Assembly (NCBI GenBank): GCA_037954325.1 | Contig: JBBMNZ010000016.1 | Location: 3,014,001 to 3,078,000 of the forward strand | Length of the DNA: 64,000 bases | Source: Fistularia commersonii | Taxonomy: Eukaryota; Chordata; Actinopteri; Syngnathiformes; Fistulariidae | Direction of reading: 5' to 3' | In this document: piece by piece, positions 34,377 to 46,320 of the stretch | How positions within the stretch are numbered: the first letter of the stretch is position 1 | How the letters are laid out: the number at the start of each line of letters is the position of its first letter | Notes under the pieces: generated by a model | Told to the model about the DNA's origin: nothing | Database searches by the model: none | The model's input: the letters and a program-made list of their open reading frames with translations, nothing else | Position numbers and translations under genes: made by a program

Positions 34377-34905
34377 GAGACTAGCCCCTCTGAAGAGACC
34401 TGGTTCCAGACCATACTTTGTGCATCAAGGTGAGTGTGACTATATCTAGTCAGAATCTCTCAGCCACCAGCTCAGGCTCCTTCCCTGCCAGAGAGGTGAC
34501 TTTCCATGTCCCAAGAGCCAGCTTCTGAAGCCGAGGATCAGACTGCCAAAGTCCCCTGCTCCAGCCGCTGCCTGGCTTACACTGCACCCAACCTCCTTGG
34601 CCCCTCCTGTGGGTGGTGAGCTGAGGAGAAGAGAGACCCATGTTGATCCTTCAGGCTGTGCCCGGCCAAGCCCAATGGGTGAAAGCCTGGCCATGAGGGG
34701 CTCCCAAAGGGAAAAGTGGATCCATAGAATGGATTCTTCATGAGGGTCTTCTCAGCTCCGCTTTCTCTGGTCCCTCACCTGGGACCTGTTTGCCTTGGGT
34801 GACTCTTCCAGGGGCATAAAGTCCCTGACAACATAGCTTCCAGGATCACTGGGATGCGCAAACCCCTCCACCATGTGAAGGTCAAGGATGGGTTTTTATC
34901 ATATG

Positions 34906-37900
34906 GAGCTCGGAATCTTTAAATGTATTTTACTGAGAGCTAAGGAGCTCCAGAACATTTTCATCAGCGAAAAAATAAGAAATGTGAGCACTAATACTTT
35001 CAAGTGGACTTTATTTCTTTGGTAAAAAATAGAATTGATACTTCATCAGGAATGAACAGAAAATTGAAAGAAAAATAGCCAAGTAAATTGGAGTATTTCT
35101 ATATATTTAGTTGACACATTTATTGGAAGTCAATCAATTGATTTGATTTGAAAAGAATTATAATCCTTTTTAAATGAACTCTTAAATGCACGGGCAGCTT
35201 GTGGAATGAAGCATAATTGGTTTGCTATATTCTTAAATTCATATAATTTTGATCAATCTCAATCAAGATCCATTCATTATTGATCATGTTTTATTTTGTA
35301 TGGGTAATAAAGACTCATGACAGAGAGTGATATTTATACACTTAGCACGTTTCCTTCAAGCTAGAACAAAAAATGCTGTCTGGATTGAGAAATGAAAACT
35401 AAAATAAAATAGAACCAACCAACCTCACTGTGTTTCGAAGAAATATCCATATTAATGTTTTCCTCTTAGCGTGTCAGTGATAGACTAACTTGTTTACATT
35501 ATCCCAGGTTCGGCTCAGACGCTCTTTTAGGGTTTGGCAGTAGCCTAGTGTTGCGGTCATCAAAGTATGCATAGGGATTCTGGACCAATGTATCCTTCCC
35601 ATTGATGTGGTGCTTTAAGCTTGAGAGCTTTGGTGAAATAAAAAAAACTCCTTCCTGCAGATTGTGCACACTACTTTATGTCAGTAGATGGTCCTATTTT
35701 TTTTTTTTTTTTACTTCTGATTGAGAGGGACAATATGTTGTGATGAGTCATAATTTGATAATAATTTTGATCGAGTTTGTTCCACCACCAGAGAACATTG
35801 AACCAATTTACGCCAATGTTTGCGGTGCATGTGTTAACTACATCAAATATTTTAAGTAAATCAATCATGCTAGTGTTTGCAGTTTCTGAAATAATGCTAT
35901 AATTTTGACTGCTCTAATATCTATATAAATTTTCATTATCCATTAGTGAGCCCATTTGAAAGAATTTTGAATGTGATGTGATCATATAATATTCAGATAA
36001 TTATACACATCATTTACATATATAAATCCTGCACTTTTCAATAGCAACTAAAACCAGTCTTTCTTGGTAACAAATTTTTTTACTAAGAAATTGATCAATT
36101 TCACACAATTATTTGTGTTTTGACACAAATGCATTCCACTCATATCATAACATGACTCCCTAATGACTATTCTGTGTGGCAGTCATTAGATGCAAAAGAT
36201 GCAAATATTGCATTAGAGGCTTTAAGTCTATTGATCAATATCTTCCTATGAGGTTTTACAAGCTATTTTAGTGTGAGTGGTAGATGCCACACTGAGTGAC
36301 ACATCTCGTGTAGACAGTTAATGAACTATTAAAATCATTATTGATGCTAAACTACTCAAGATCACTTGAGAAATGGTGGCAGGATTAAATGAAGGACATT
36401 GTGGGACTCAAGGTAATTCTTTTTTTCAGAAATGCCTTTGAGCTTTTTATATTTAAAGAGTTATAATTTTGTTGCTTGCAGACTAAACTTCTCTGAACTT
36501 TGCCTTTAAGTTTGTTGAAGTTGTTAAGATCAGAACTGAGCAGATAATTTCAGTTACTGTCTCTCAACAGAACCTGTTGATTCAATTTATTTAATTTTGC
36601 TGACAGCCAAACAAAATAGCTTAATCAACACGATTTTAATTTTCAACCACCAATATTTTCTGCTCTTACTTTTGCAACAATAAAAGAGAATTCAAAAATA
36701 TGAGATGTAATAAACAAAATGTCTGGCAAGTATCTAGTAGTTGCAAGTCCATTATTTTTAAATCACACTTTTGCATCTGGACAAGGCAAAATAAGCACAG
36801 ATAATTGAACATCTTTTCACTTATTTTTTTTCCAACTATCAAACTTTATTTGTAGCCCATTTGAGTAATGCAGTTTACTCAAATTGTTTTTCTCTAACCT
36901 CTTCCTTTTCAACATCACTACATGTTTTTGAGATATTTCAGAATCTTCAATGTTTAATAAACACAAAAGACCCTGATCTAAGTATTCCACCAGCCTTTGG
37001 CAGCTTCTCCAACACTGTGAAAGCTTAATCTGGTCTCACTCTACTTTTCTAATCTTAATTGCAAATTGCTAGTATCCCAAGATTAGAAATGTTTGTATGT
37101 TTTCAAGACAAGTCTTCCAAATAAATCTTTTCAACAAATTAATACATGATTAACAAGAGCAATTACATTAAGGATCCGACAGAGCTGAGGAAAATCAAGC
37201 TGAAGTGGAGATTATCTTCCTTAGTTAGGAGAATCACTTTTAGGGTTTGATTACTTTTTGTTTTTGTTTGTTGAGTCTTGATTACTCTGCAACTAATGAT
37301 GCCTTCTAAACAACTAATTAGTCCCAACTGCTGATATTCTAGCATGAAAATCCTCACAGATAGAGGCAGAATAAAATCTTTATTTTTGTTTGTATTTTTT
37401 GTGTGTATTTTTCCAAAACAGTTGATTTGTTTCGACCATTTCTATTTTGATTTATCAGTCTGTCTACCACACAAAGCTGAAACGGGCAACTAATAAGAAG
37501 CAATCTCTGACGTGTTGCTTTTCAATTTATTCTGGAGCTGCGTCTGTCTGTTTTGTTATAATGTTGACTTAGGTGCATGAAGTTTTTGTTCATTTATTTT
37601 CAACTAGGAATGATTAGTTCCAACAGTTTAAAGATCTCAGCACGAACAAGTACTTCCTCTGACGTTACCCGCACTTATTGCTTCATTGACCATTACAAAA
37701 TAATTTGGGACCAGCACCCTCTTTGTGACATCCATTCATAACTCTTGCATGCCGATATTTATCAAATAATTGCAAGAATTCACTTATTCCAGTTACAGGT
37801 CATATTTAGGTCATATAGAAGTGTGGATGTACTGAAACTTGAACTGGTTTGTCCCTTATTTAAATGATTGTGAGTTTTCAATACTAGATACCCTGCCCCC

Positions 37901-38652
37901 TACTCAGCAACTACTCCTGTTTTGTAAGGACAATGTCAGTCAACAATTTCCCTTTTTTTGATGAACAAGTCATTAAGTGCATTGTCATAATAAATTGTTG
38001 TAGACAACTATTTGGTTGTGTGACAGGAATGTTTTTTTTTTTTCTGTCCACACTGTTATTTAGGATCAGTGGCCGCTAAGTGATTAATCTAAGATTAGAC
38101 AGAAGCCTACGGCTAATGGAACACTTTACACAGTGTGACTGATACTTGGCATACCATGACAGATGCCACCATCTAAAGACAGGGAACTTAATGAGACATG
38201 GTGAAGTCAAAACACGTTAGTAATGTGCCAAAACATACGATCTAAACTGCAACACACATAGATCTGTTTATAATGATAAAAGATGGACATCTGGGAATTG
38301 CACGCAGCCAGATAACTTTAAATCTGTTGTGAATGGCTCACAATGTTATACCCGTCGTAGCTGAAAAGTTAGACCTATCTTTTAAAGAAAAAGCATTTTA
38401 TGTGTTTTTTCTTTAGAAGTTGTTGGAACTCACAGTATTTATTCTAAAAACAGCTAAAATAAACACCATCAATGAAAAGTCTTTCAAAACTATTTTTAAG
38501 GCTTGCTTAAAGATATGTCTGTGCTGAGTCAAAAAGCAAAGATTTTACGCTATCACTGTTAAGAAGAGCCATGATGTCAGAGTAACACTCATCAGTCTGC
38601 CAACAAACTGTATATCTGTGTGCTGCACACTGCTCATCGGCAGGATTAATTG
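34906..38652. other. No gene recognised
   Basis: Long AT-rich quiet interval without a recognised repeat family. A poly(T) run lies at about 35697-35712. The block at 38080-38160 contains the near-symmetric TAATCTAAGATTAGA, and complexity rises from about 38570. Confidence 0.35.
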
Positions 38653-38780
38653 CCAATAAGTCCCGGACTTATTGGAATGCAGGAACGCAATTACCTACTG
38701 ACCCACATCATTCTTTGGGCTGAAAGTCAATGCCCCTTCTCTGGCAATCTTATGACTACACACCGCAGCACTTTTTGAAT
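38570..38780. promoter_or_regulatory. Candidate conserved non-coding element containing a perfect palindrome
   Basis: Balanced, non-repetitive sequence with clustered homeodomain-like (GGATTAATTGCC, GCAATTACC) words around the 23-bp palindrome at 38653-38675. No open frame is credible here. Assignment as an enhancer is inference only. Confidence 0.25.
38653..38675. repeat. Perfect 11-1-11 palindrome
   Basis: CCAATAAGTCC, a single C, then GGACTTATTGG. Each arm carries a CCAATAA word, giving two inverted potential binding sites around a two-fold axis. Confidence 0.9.
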
Positions 38781-39314
38781 TTAGGTTTGTGAATTTGCAG
38801 GGTAGGCTTTCAGGCTAGTTGGTCTGGCTCAATATATTTGTAATGATAAACTTTGTAATTTCGCTTTCAAACATAACCCAGGCATATCATAAACCACAAT
38901 TATTTATCACCTATGCATCTTACCACTTTTGGAGGGTTTGGTAGGAATTGCATCATAAATTATAAGGTGTGTATGAACTGGAAAATAATTTCATATGGGG
39001 TGTGTTTTTACATTCAAACCTAACATATTTTTGAGTGTTTTTTTAGTAGGTTGCATTGAAAATAACATATTAAACAAATCTGTATCCCTGGTTCAAATCA
39101 TTTTAATATATTTGCCATGCTTGCATAAAACATATAGGACTAAAAGGTTGTGACTATTTTGTATGTGTTTGTAATGAGCAGTAATATCTCTGATGCCCTT
39201 TGTAAGAAATTAGTAAAAAGGCTTTGTAAGAACATATTTTTAGTCAAGCTTAAAGATTTCTATAAATTTATCAGTATCAAATATATACTCTATTAATATA
39301 TATCAACTTTGTCT
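38781..39314. other. No feature recognised
   Basis: AT-rich sequence leading to a short tetranucleotide repeat. Confidence 0.35.
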
Positions 39315-39347
39315 TTATGTATGTATGTATGTATGTATGTATGTATG
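39315..39347. repeat. (TATG)8 microsatellite
   Basis: Eight tandem TATG units followed by imperfect units (TATGAAAG, TATGTAAG). It lies just outside the 3' end of RTE copy B. Confidence 0.92.
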
Positions 39348-39409
39348 AAAGTATGTAAGTATGTATATGTATATATCACCAGTATTGTAACACTGAAATC
39401 AGACCCCTT

Positions 39410-41110
39410 CTTTACCTTTCAGCTTTTCCGTTCAGGGGTCGCCACAGCAAATCAACTTTCTCCATCCAACCCTATTCTTTTTATCCTCCTCTCTCACACC
39501 AACTAACTTCATATCCTCTCTCACTAAGTCCGTAAATCTTCTCTTTGGTCTCTCTAGACCGCCTGCCTTGCAGCTCCAATTCAGCATCCGTCTACCAATA
39601 TATTCACTATCCCTCCTTTGTACATGACCGTACCATCTTAGTGACTTATTCCTAACCCTATCCATCCTCATCATTCCCAAACAGAACATCAACATCTTCA
39701 TCTCCTTGACCTCCAGCTCTGCATTCCGTCTTTTCGTTAATGTTCACTGTACAACATCGCTGGTCTCACCACTGTCTTGCACACCTTTCACTTCATTCTG
39801 GCTGATAGTCTTCTATCGCATAGTAGTGCTTACACTTTTCTCCACCCATTCCAACTCCAACTTTGTATCTCCACCCACTCCACCTACTCGGGCCCGTTTC
39901 TTTACCTCTTTTCCACACTCTCTGTTGTTCTGGACCGTTGATATACATGAAGTCCACCTACTTCTTGATCTCCACTCCCTGTAGACTCACTGCTCCAACC
40001 AGGCTCCTCTCATTCACACACATTTATTCTGTCTTACTGTGACTAACCTTCATTCCTCTCCTTTCCAGAGCATACCTCCATCTCTCAAGATTTTACTCAA
40101 CCTGTTCCCTGCTCTCACTACAGATCATGATGCCATCTGCAAACATCATGGTCCTCGGAGATTTCCGTCTAACCTCATCTGTCCTGTCCATCACCACTGC
40201 AAACAAGAGGGGGCTCAGAGCTGATCCCTGATGAAGTCCCACTTCCACCTTGAACTTCTCTGTTACACCTACAGCACACTTCACCACTGTCTCACAGCTA
40301 GTATACATGTCCTTCACCACTCTAACATGCTTCTCTGCCACTCCAGGCTTTCTTATACAATACCAGAGTTCCTCCCTCTGCACCCTGACATATGGTTTTT
40401 CCAGGTTTACAAAAGCACTATGCAGCTCCCCTTAACCTTCTCTGTACTTCTCTATTAGTATTCTCAAAGGAAATACTGTTGTACTCTGAAGTACACTTCT
40501 TAGGCATGAATCCACACTGCTGCTCCCTATCCTGGATACCAAGCCTGCCCATCACTCACATCCCACCTGTAGGGTATAACCACTAACAACACTGAGCATC
40601 ACACCTTCAATTTCCAATTTCAGCCATGTCTATTCTGACATTATTTTAACTTTCAGAACATTCCTCACGAACTCCTCCTTCAAAATAACTCCCACTACAA
40701 GCTCCTAAGCTTCTAGCTTTACTACCTTTACACCTGGTCTCCTGGACAGCATATCTGCCTTCCTTTTCTGCATCAGGTTAACCAACTCTACCTTTTCCTG
40801 TTATTGGACCGATATTCAAAGTCCCGACTCTAAGTGCCAAACTCTTCCTTTTCCTCTTCTCTCTTTCTCCTTTCGAATACACCTCTCCTTCTTTGTCCCA
40901 CAGTAGCCCAATTACCACTGGTACCTTGTAGGTTATTGGCACCAATGGCAGTCATCGTTAACCTGGGCCTCGACCAATTAGGGTTTCAGGTTCTTAGGTT
41001 TGATTCGCGTATGTAGTTTTGGCACAGGTTTTCGCCGGATGCCCTTCCTGATGCAACCATCTGCATTTTTATCAGAGCTTGGGACTAGCTCAGTCAGACA
41101 GTGGCCTGTT
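39410..41110 (-). mobile_element. RTE-type LINE, copy B (internally deleted)
   Basis: Minus-strand copy of the 114-3122 family. The 3' end reads GGCGACCCCTGAACGGAAAA then a GAAGG tail. The RT C-terminal region is at 39432-39701 (MKMLMFCLGMMRMDRVR, LRWYGHVQRRDSEYIGRRML, RPKRRF, NRVGWRKLICCGDP). The RT palm is at 40093-40383 (VEVGLHQGSALSP). The metal-binding box reads F-A-D-G (40132-40143), so the second Asp of the pair is lost. Near 40524 homology jumps from the RT fingers straight into EN, removing about 1.2 kb relative to copy A. The 5' region continues to 'gacagtggcctgttt'. No target-site duplication was seen. Confidence 0.86.
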
Positions 41111-43687
41111 TTGTGTTTTGTTTTGTTTGTGGATATGTAGAGGGATATGTAGTTCATGCCTTTTATTTGGATTGGAGGAATCTCTCATATCTCATATGTC
41201 TTCCATATCAGTAGTGTTCCTAGTGCTGATCAGTTTCTCATACTGATTAACCTATATCTGACTATGAGGGATATACAGCCTGACAAAAAGCCTAGGCTTA
41301 AGTAAATAGATACCATTTATTTATTTTGCTGTTAAGAGCATTAATGTTGCAAGATTTAGAGTCTATGCAAATGGTAATGCTGTTTGAAGTATATTGAAGA
41401 GATGGAGGGGACTTCTGTTAACTCTTGGTTTTGTCACAGCATATAGACCAAAGCTTCTTTGTTCTTTTACTTGCACGGGTTTCATGTCAGATCTAAATAC
41501 ATCCTCAGATTCCTGGGTCTTAGTGAATTGTCCCAGAAAACAATTCATTAATGGATTATTGAGTTTTACATGATGTAGCGTGCCTGTAAGATCAAAACAT
41601 TGTATTGCAGCCTCAGCAATGGCATTCTGCCCACTATATCTGTCGCACTTGTTATTTGAGTATCCTGTCTGCTTTTTTACTTTATAAGCTGAGGCTAAAA
41701 GGGACCTTACGTGTCAGGTTTGAGGCCGCATATGACAATACCGCACAGATCCACTGCATTAGATGTGTACCCTAATCTCCTAAATCCTTTCAACAGCTTC
41801 ACTTTCAAGCATTAACTTAGGGAAAACACCTACAACTCAATCCCCCCATTTGTCTTTCCAAAATGTCCAACAGTTTAACAAAACCCTCAGATATTCCAAA
41901 TAAAATATATATGTTAAATGTATATTTCTGTGAATTTGTTGAAGATTTTTTTGTACTTCCAAAGGAGTATGGCTCCATTAAATGTACATTTATGGTGCAT
42001 CATGCCCATGCTTTACTGACAGCCATAGAAGAGGAAATAATATGCTCAGAATAATTTGGATGCTTGAAGAGATTCTTCAAATCAGTACATTTCAACAATA
42101 TAATACAGTACAAAATAAAAAAATTAAAACCATGTAATTTCTGTACAGAAGACACATGAAAGCTTATTTCATGTTATTAAGGTGTCTGACTAGTTTCAGT
42201 AAAATGTCATGCTTTAGTAATTTCATGCATCCATTGCCACATAAATATCTGGATTTCTGCAAGTCTGTTGCATTCTATCTGTCTGTATCAAATGTTTCCT
42301 GCTGAAATTTCACAATACGAAAGTGGTGACATTCTCATACGGATATGTTACAAACATCACAGAAATATCCAGGATTTTTTATTTTCCTATAGCCCTGCTG
42401 AATTTTATTTGTCAGGTTTCTGACTGATCACGTCAAGAACTTCATATCGAAGGATAAGTACCTCACTAAAATTTGACAAGCATTGCTCAATCGAATTAAT
42501 GTGGTATAGGTTTTCTTTTTGGTATTGTTACAGTATGACCTGAATGTGCTTATAATGGTCTTTATTTTTTCTCACAAAAAGGAGTAATATATGTGCAAGG
42601 CAAGAACATCACAAGCCGATCTTCAGACTTGTGCCTACAACGTTACATTGATTTGAAGTCAGATCATATACAATTAATGGGAGCAGTATTTTATGAGCTC
42701 CTCAATATTTTGTTTATAGATTTTACTCTTTAAAAGCCTGTTAAACTCCTGAACACTAAGCTAGTAAATCGGAGCAAGCCTAATGGATACTGATTTATCT
42801 GGAAACAAGGTTATGCAGTACTACTTAAAGGGATGATTTGCATATAGGTTACAGCCTAGTATTGTGATTTACACCATTAATATACATGTCCAGTTGAAGC
42901 TCTCATAGACGTGAACACAAAAGTCTAAAATCATAGGCGTGTTTTCGAATATCAGACAGTAAAACAACACTTTAATAATTTTGTCACAGTGATAATGTTT
43001 TGGCGCACACAACCAGAATTCATTTATCACTTGTGTATAACCCTTACCTTATAATCAGGGTTGCATTGGGGCCGTATGACGTCTAAATTTATGGAAAGAA
43101 ATATATAGATTATGTACAAAATGATACAAAAAATTAATCGGGAGCACTTGTCAGATGAGGGTCAGTGAGGCTGAGTCACAAAAAAGGTCTATGGTAATAA
43201 AGCATTAGCAGCTGTCCACAGTGCATTCTTATACAGAAGACTGTATGTAGACAGTGGTGAAACACTAAACCACCACATGAACCTTTCTAGGGAGACAACT
43301 TGAGGAAAGTAGGACTCAATGGAGGCAACCTGTGGGCAGGTGAGGAATGACAGATCTTGAAAATTCCTGAACAGATAGAAGCTTTCTGCGAATGTGCGCT
43401 GTCTCATTTATAAAGGGGCTTATGGAGTTACCATCAAAATCTGTCAAAGAAAATCTGCACTTTGAGTTCTGGTTTATCTTCTCATCTCTTGTACAGAGAA
43501 AGACTAATTTGCTCTCACAAACACGTTTCCCATCTATAATTATTTCATTCAGCACAATTCATAACAATCTGAAAATTCCCCCACAAAGAGAATCAATTAA
43601 ACAGCAAACAATTGTCCATCAATTTTCTGTATCGTTCCAGTGGGGTGGGTGTTTCCAACGTAGAATTTCTATTTCTAAAGGCAGGCT
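41111..43687. other. No gene recognised
   Basis: AT-rich interval between two RTE copies. Chance frames only; no domain, RNA gene or repeat family was recognised. Confidence 0.35.
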
Positions 43688-46320
43688 TCTTTCCTTTTCT
43701 TCAACTGCCTTCAGGGGTCACCACAGTGAATCAACCTCCTCCATTTTACCTTATTCTCTATGTCCTCTTCTGTCCCACCAACTAACTATATGTCCTCTCC
43801 CACTACATCTGTTTATCTTCTGTTTGGTCTACCTCTAAGCCTCCTGCCTGGCAGTTCCAACCCCAGCATCCCTCTTCCAGTGTATTAACAATCCCTCCTG
43901 TGCACACGACTGAACCAGCTCAGTCTGGCTTCTCTAACTCTGTCTCCAAAACATGTCATATGTGCTGTCCCTCTGCTGTCCCATCCTCATCACTCCCAAA
44001 GAGAACTTCAACATCTTCATCTCTGCTACCTGAAGTTTTGCTCCCTGCCTTTAACACATTGCAACTGTCTCAGAACTATACAGCATTGCTGGTCTCTGCT
44101 GTCTTGTACACCTTTCCTTTCATTTTGGCTGATACTCTTTTATCGCACATCCAGACACTTTTCTCCAGCTGTTACAACGTACTTGAACGTGTTTCGTCGC
44201 CTCACCTCCACACTCTAAAATTACTCTGACTGTTCGCCCTGAGTACTTAAAATCCTCCATCTTCTTTATCTCTACTCCCTGTAGCCTCGCCACTCCACTT
44301 GGGTTCCTCTCATTCACACAAATGTATTCTGTCTTTTTGTGACTAACCTTCATTTTTCTCCTTTTCAGAGCATACCGCCATCTCTCGAGTTTTCCCTCAA
44401 TAATACAGTACCATAGTTCCTATCTTGACACCCTGTCGTATGCTTTTTCTGTGTCTACAGAGGCAAAACAGAGAGCCCTCTGACCTTCACTGTACTTCTC
44501 GACCAGCAGTCTTAAAGCTAATATTGCATCGGTAGTGCTCTTTCAAGGCATGAACCCATATTGCTGCACACAAAGGCTGACTTCAGCTCTCAGTTTAGTT
44601 TCCACAACTCTTTCCCATAACTTCATTGAATGCCTCATCAACTTATTCCTCTGTAGCTACAGCAATCTTAAACATCTTACTTTTTCTTAAAAATGGGCAC
44701 CGTCACATTTCTCTATTCCTCAGGCCTGTTGTTACTCTCTGAGATCCTGTTGAATAATCCAACCAGAAACTGTAATGCTTCCTTTTTCAGACATTTCCAT
44801 GTCTCCACGAGTATATTATCAGGACCAACTACCTTTCCTCTCTTCATCCTCTTCAATGCCCTCCTTACCTCACCTTTAGTAATCTCTGCTACTTTGTTGT
44901 CCAAAATGATCATCTCTCCCACTCTTTCTACCCTTTCATTATCCTCTGTCATTGGCTCTTCAAAGTACTCTTTCTATATTTCCATCAGTTATCTGGCACC
45001 TGCCAATATATCTCAGTATCTATCCTTAATCACCCAAACCTGCCATATGTCATTTCAATCTTTATCTCTTTGTTTTGCCAACCTACATACATCATTCTCT
45101 CCCTCTTTACTTTCTGACCCATCATACAAGTCATCATATACCTTTTTTATCTTGTGCTGCATCTCCCTGTGCTCCTATCTGTGGTCTTCAGTCCTCTAAG
45201 TGTCCCACTTCTTAGCTGACTTCTTTTTCCATATATACTTCTGCACTCCACTACCAAGTCTTCTTATCTACTTTCCTTTCAGACGACATACCAAGTGCTC
45301 TCCTACCTGTCTCCCTGATCACATCAGCTGTAGTTGTCCAGTCATCTTGAAGTTCTCTGTGACCACCCAGAGCCTTTCTCAACTCCTCCCTAAAAGCCAT
45401 ACAACACTCCTTTTCAGCTTTCACCACCTCTACTCTGCCTTTGTCCTCTTCATCCTCATGTTACCCGAGTTATTGTACAAACCACCATCCTTTGCTGTCT
45501 GGACACAGTCTCACCTACCATGACTTTTTAGTCACTGACCTCTTTTAGATTACAATGTTGATACAAGATGTAGTCTACCTGCATCTTCCTACCTCTTACT
45601 AAAGTTACCCTATGTTCCTGCCTCTTCCGGAAAAAATATTAACTACAGACATTTACATCCTTTTTGCAAAGTCTACATCCCTTTGCCCCTGTGTTCCAAG
45701 TGCCAAAACCTGCCCATCACTTCCCTGTCACCTCTGTTGCTTGCAAAAACATGCCCATTAAGGTCTTCACCAGTTACCACACTTTCACGTTTGGGGATAT
45801 TCTGCATACATCATCTAACTCACTCCAGAATTTCTCTTTTTTCAGAAATTCTCTTATCACCTCCTGAACCCCTCCCAAAAAATTCTATCTTCAAGATAGT
45901 TCCTACTCCTTTTCTTGTCCTATCAATACCATTATAATACAAATTCAAACCCGCATCTACACCTCTAGCCTTGCTACCCCCCACCTGGTCTCCCTTACAC
46001 AAAGTATATCCACCTTCCTTTTCTGCATTATGTCAACTAACTAGTTTTTCCTGCAATCATCCCAATATTCAAAGCTGCTCCTCTGTCATACACTCATGCC
46101 TTTCCTTTTTTCCCTCTGTTTTCGAACATGCCTTTCTCTTCTCCTTCTTCGACTCACAGTAACACAAATTTCCACTATTGGCACTACTGGTGGTTGTTGT
46201 CAACCTGGACCTTGACCAATCTGGTATGAGTGTAATAGGATCAATTCCTATATTTTGTCTTGGCACAAGTTTTAAGCTGGATATCTTTCCTGCAACCACC
46301 TTAAAAAACACACTGGCTTG
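43688..46320 (-). mobile_element. RTE-type LINE, copy C (RT palm deleted)
   Basis: Minus-strand copy of the same family. The 3' end near 43690 contains the antisense of the GGTGACCCCTGAAGGCAG end block. 44120-44353 encodes the region after the palm (KVSHKKTEYICVNERNPSG, KKMEDFKYSGRTV). 44713-44952 encodes the RT N-terminal region (EVRRALKRMKRGKVVGPDNI). EN and the 5' region extend to about 46320. A junction near 44400 joins sequence downstream of the palm directly to the fingers, deleting the catalytic palm. The copy therefore cannot encode RT. The order of pieces confirms the same architecture as copy A. Confidence 0.85.

Larger units (their letters stand above)
31999..34905 (-). mobile_element. 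Rex3 (RTE clade) non-LTR retrotransposon with (GATG)n tail, internally deleted
   Basis: Minus-strand element with EN at high coordinates, RT in the middle, and a 3' end that runs through the end of the C-terminal region straight into (GATG)n. Rex3 is known to have a very short 3' region and a GATG repeat tail. The RT contains the FADDVVLLASS catalytic box (32638-32952), KAKRSMYRAIYIPTLTFGHK (32350-32598) and [13 protein letters not shown] near the end. The 5' region is readable to about 34905. Relative to the other Rex3 copy it lacks a central RT segment near 32900, where TTAGGG repeats sit. Frameshifts split the polyprotein. Flanking duplication is not evident. Confidence 0.9.

Noticed and set aside
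39300..39365. CRISPR-like or satellite array
   Set aside because: It is a simple (TATG)n microsatellite with no spacers. No spaced direct-repeat array exists anywhere in the window.
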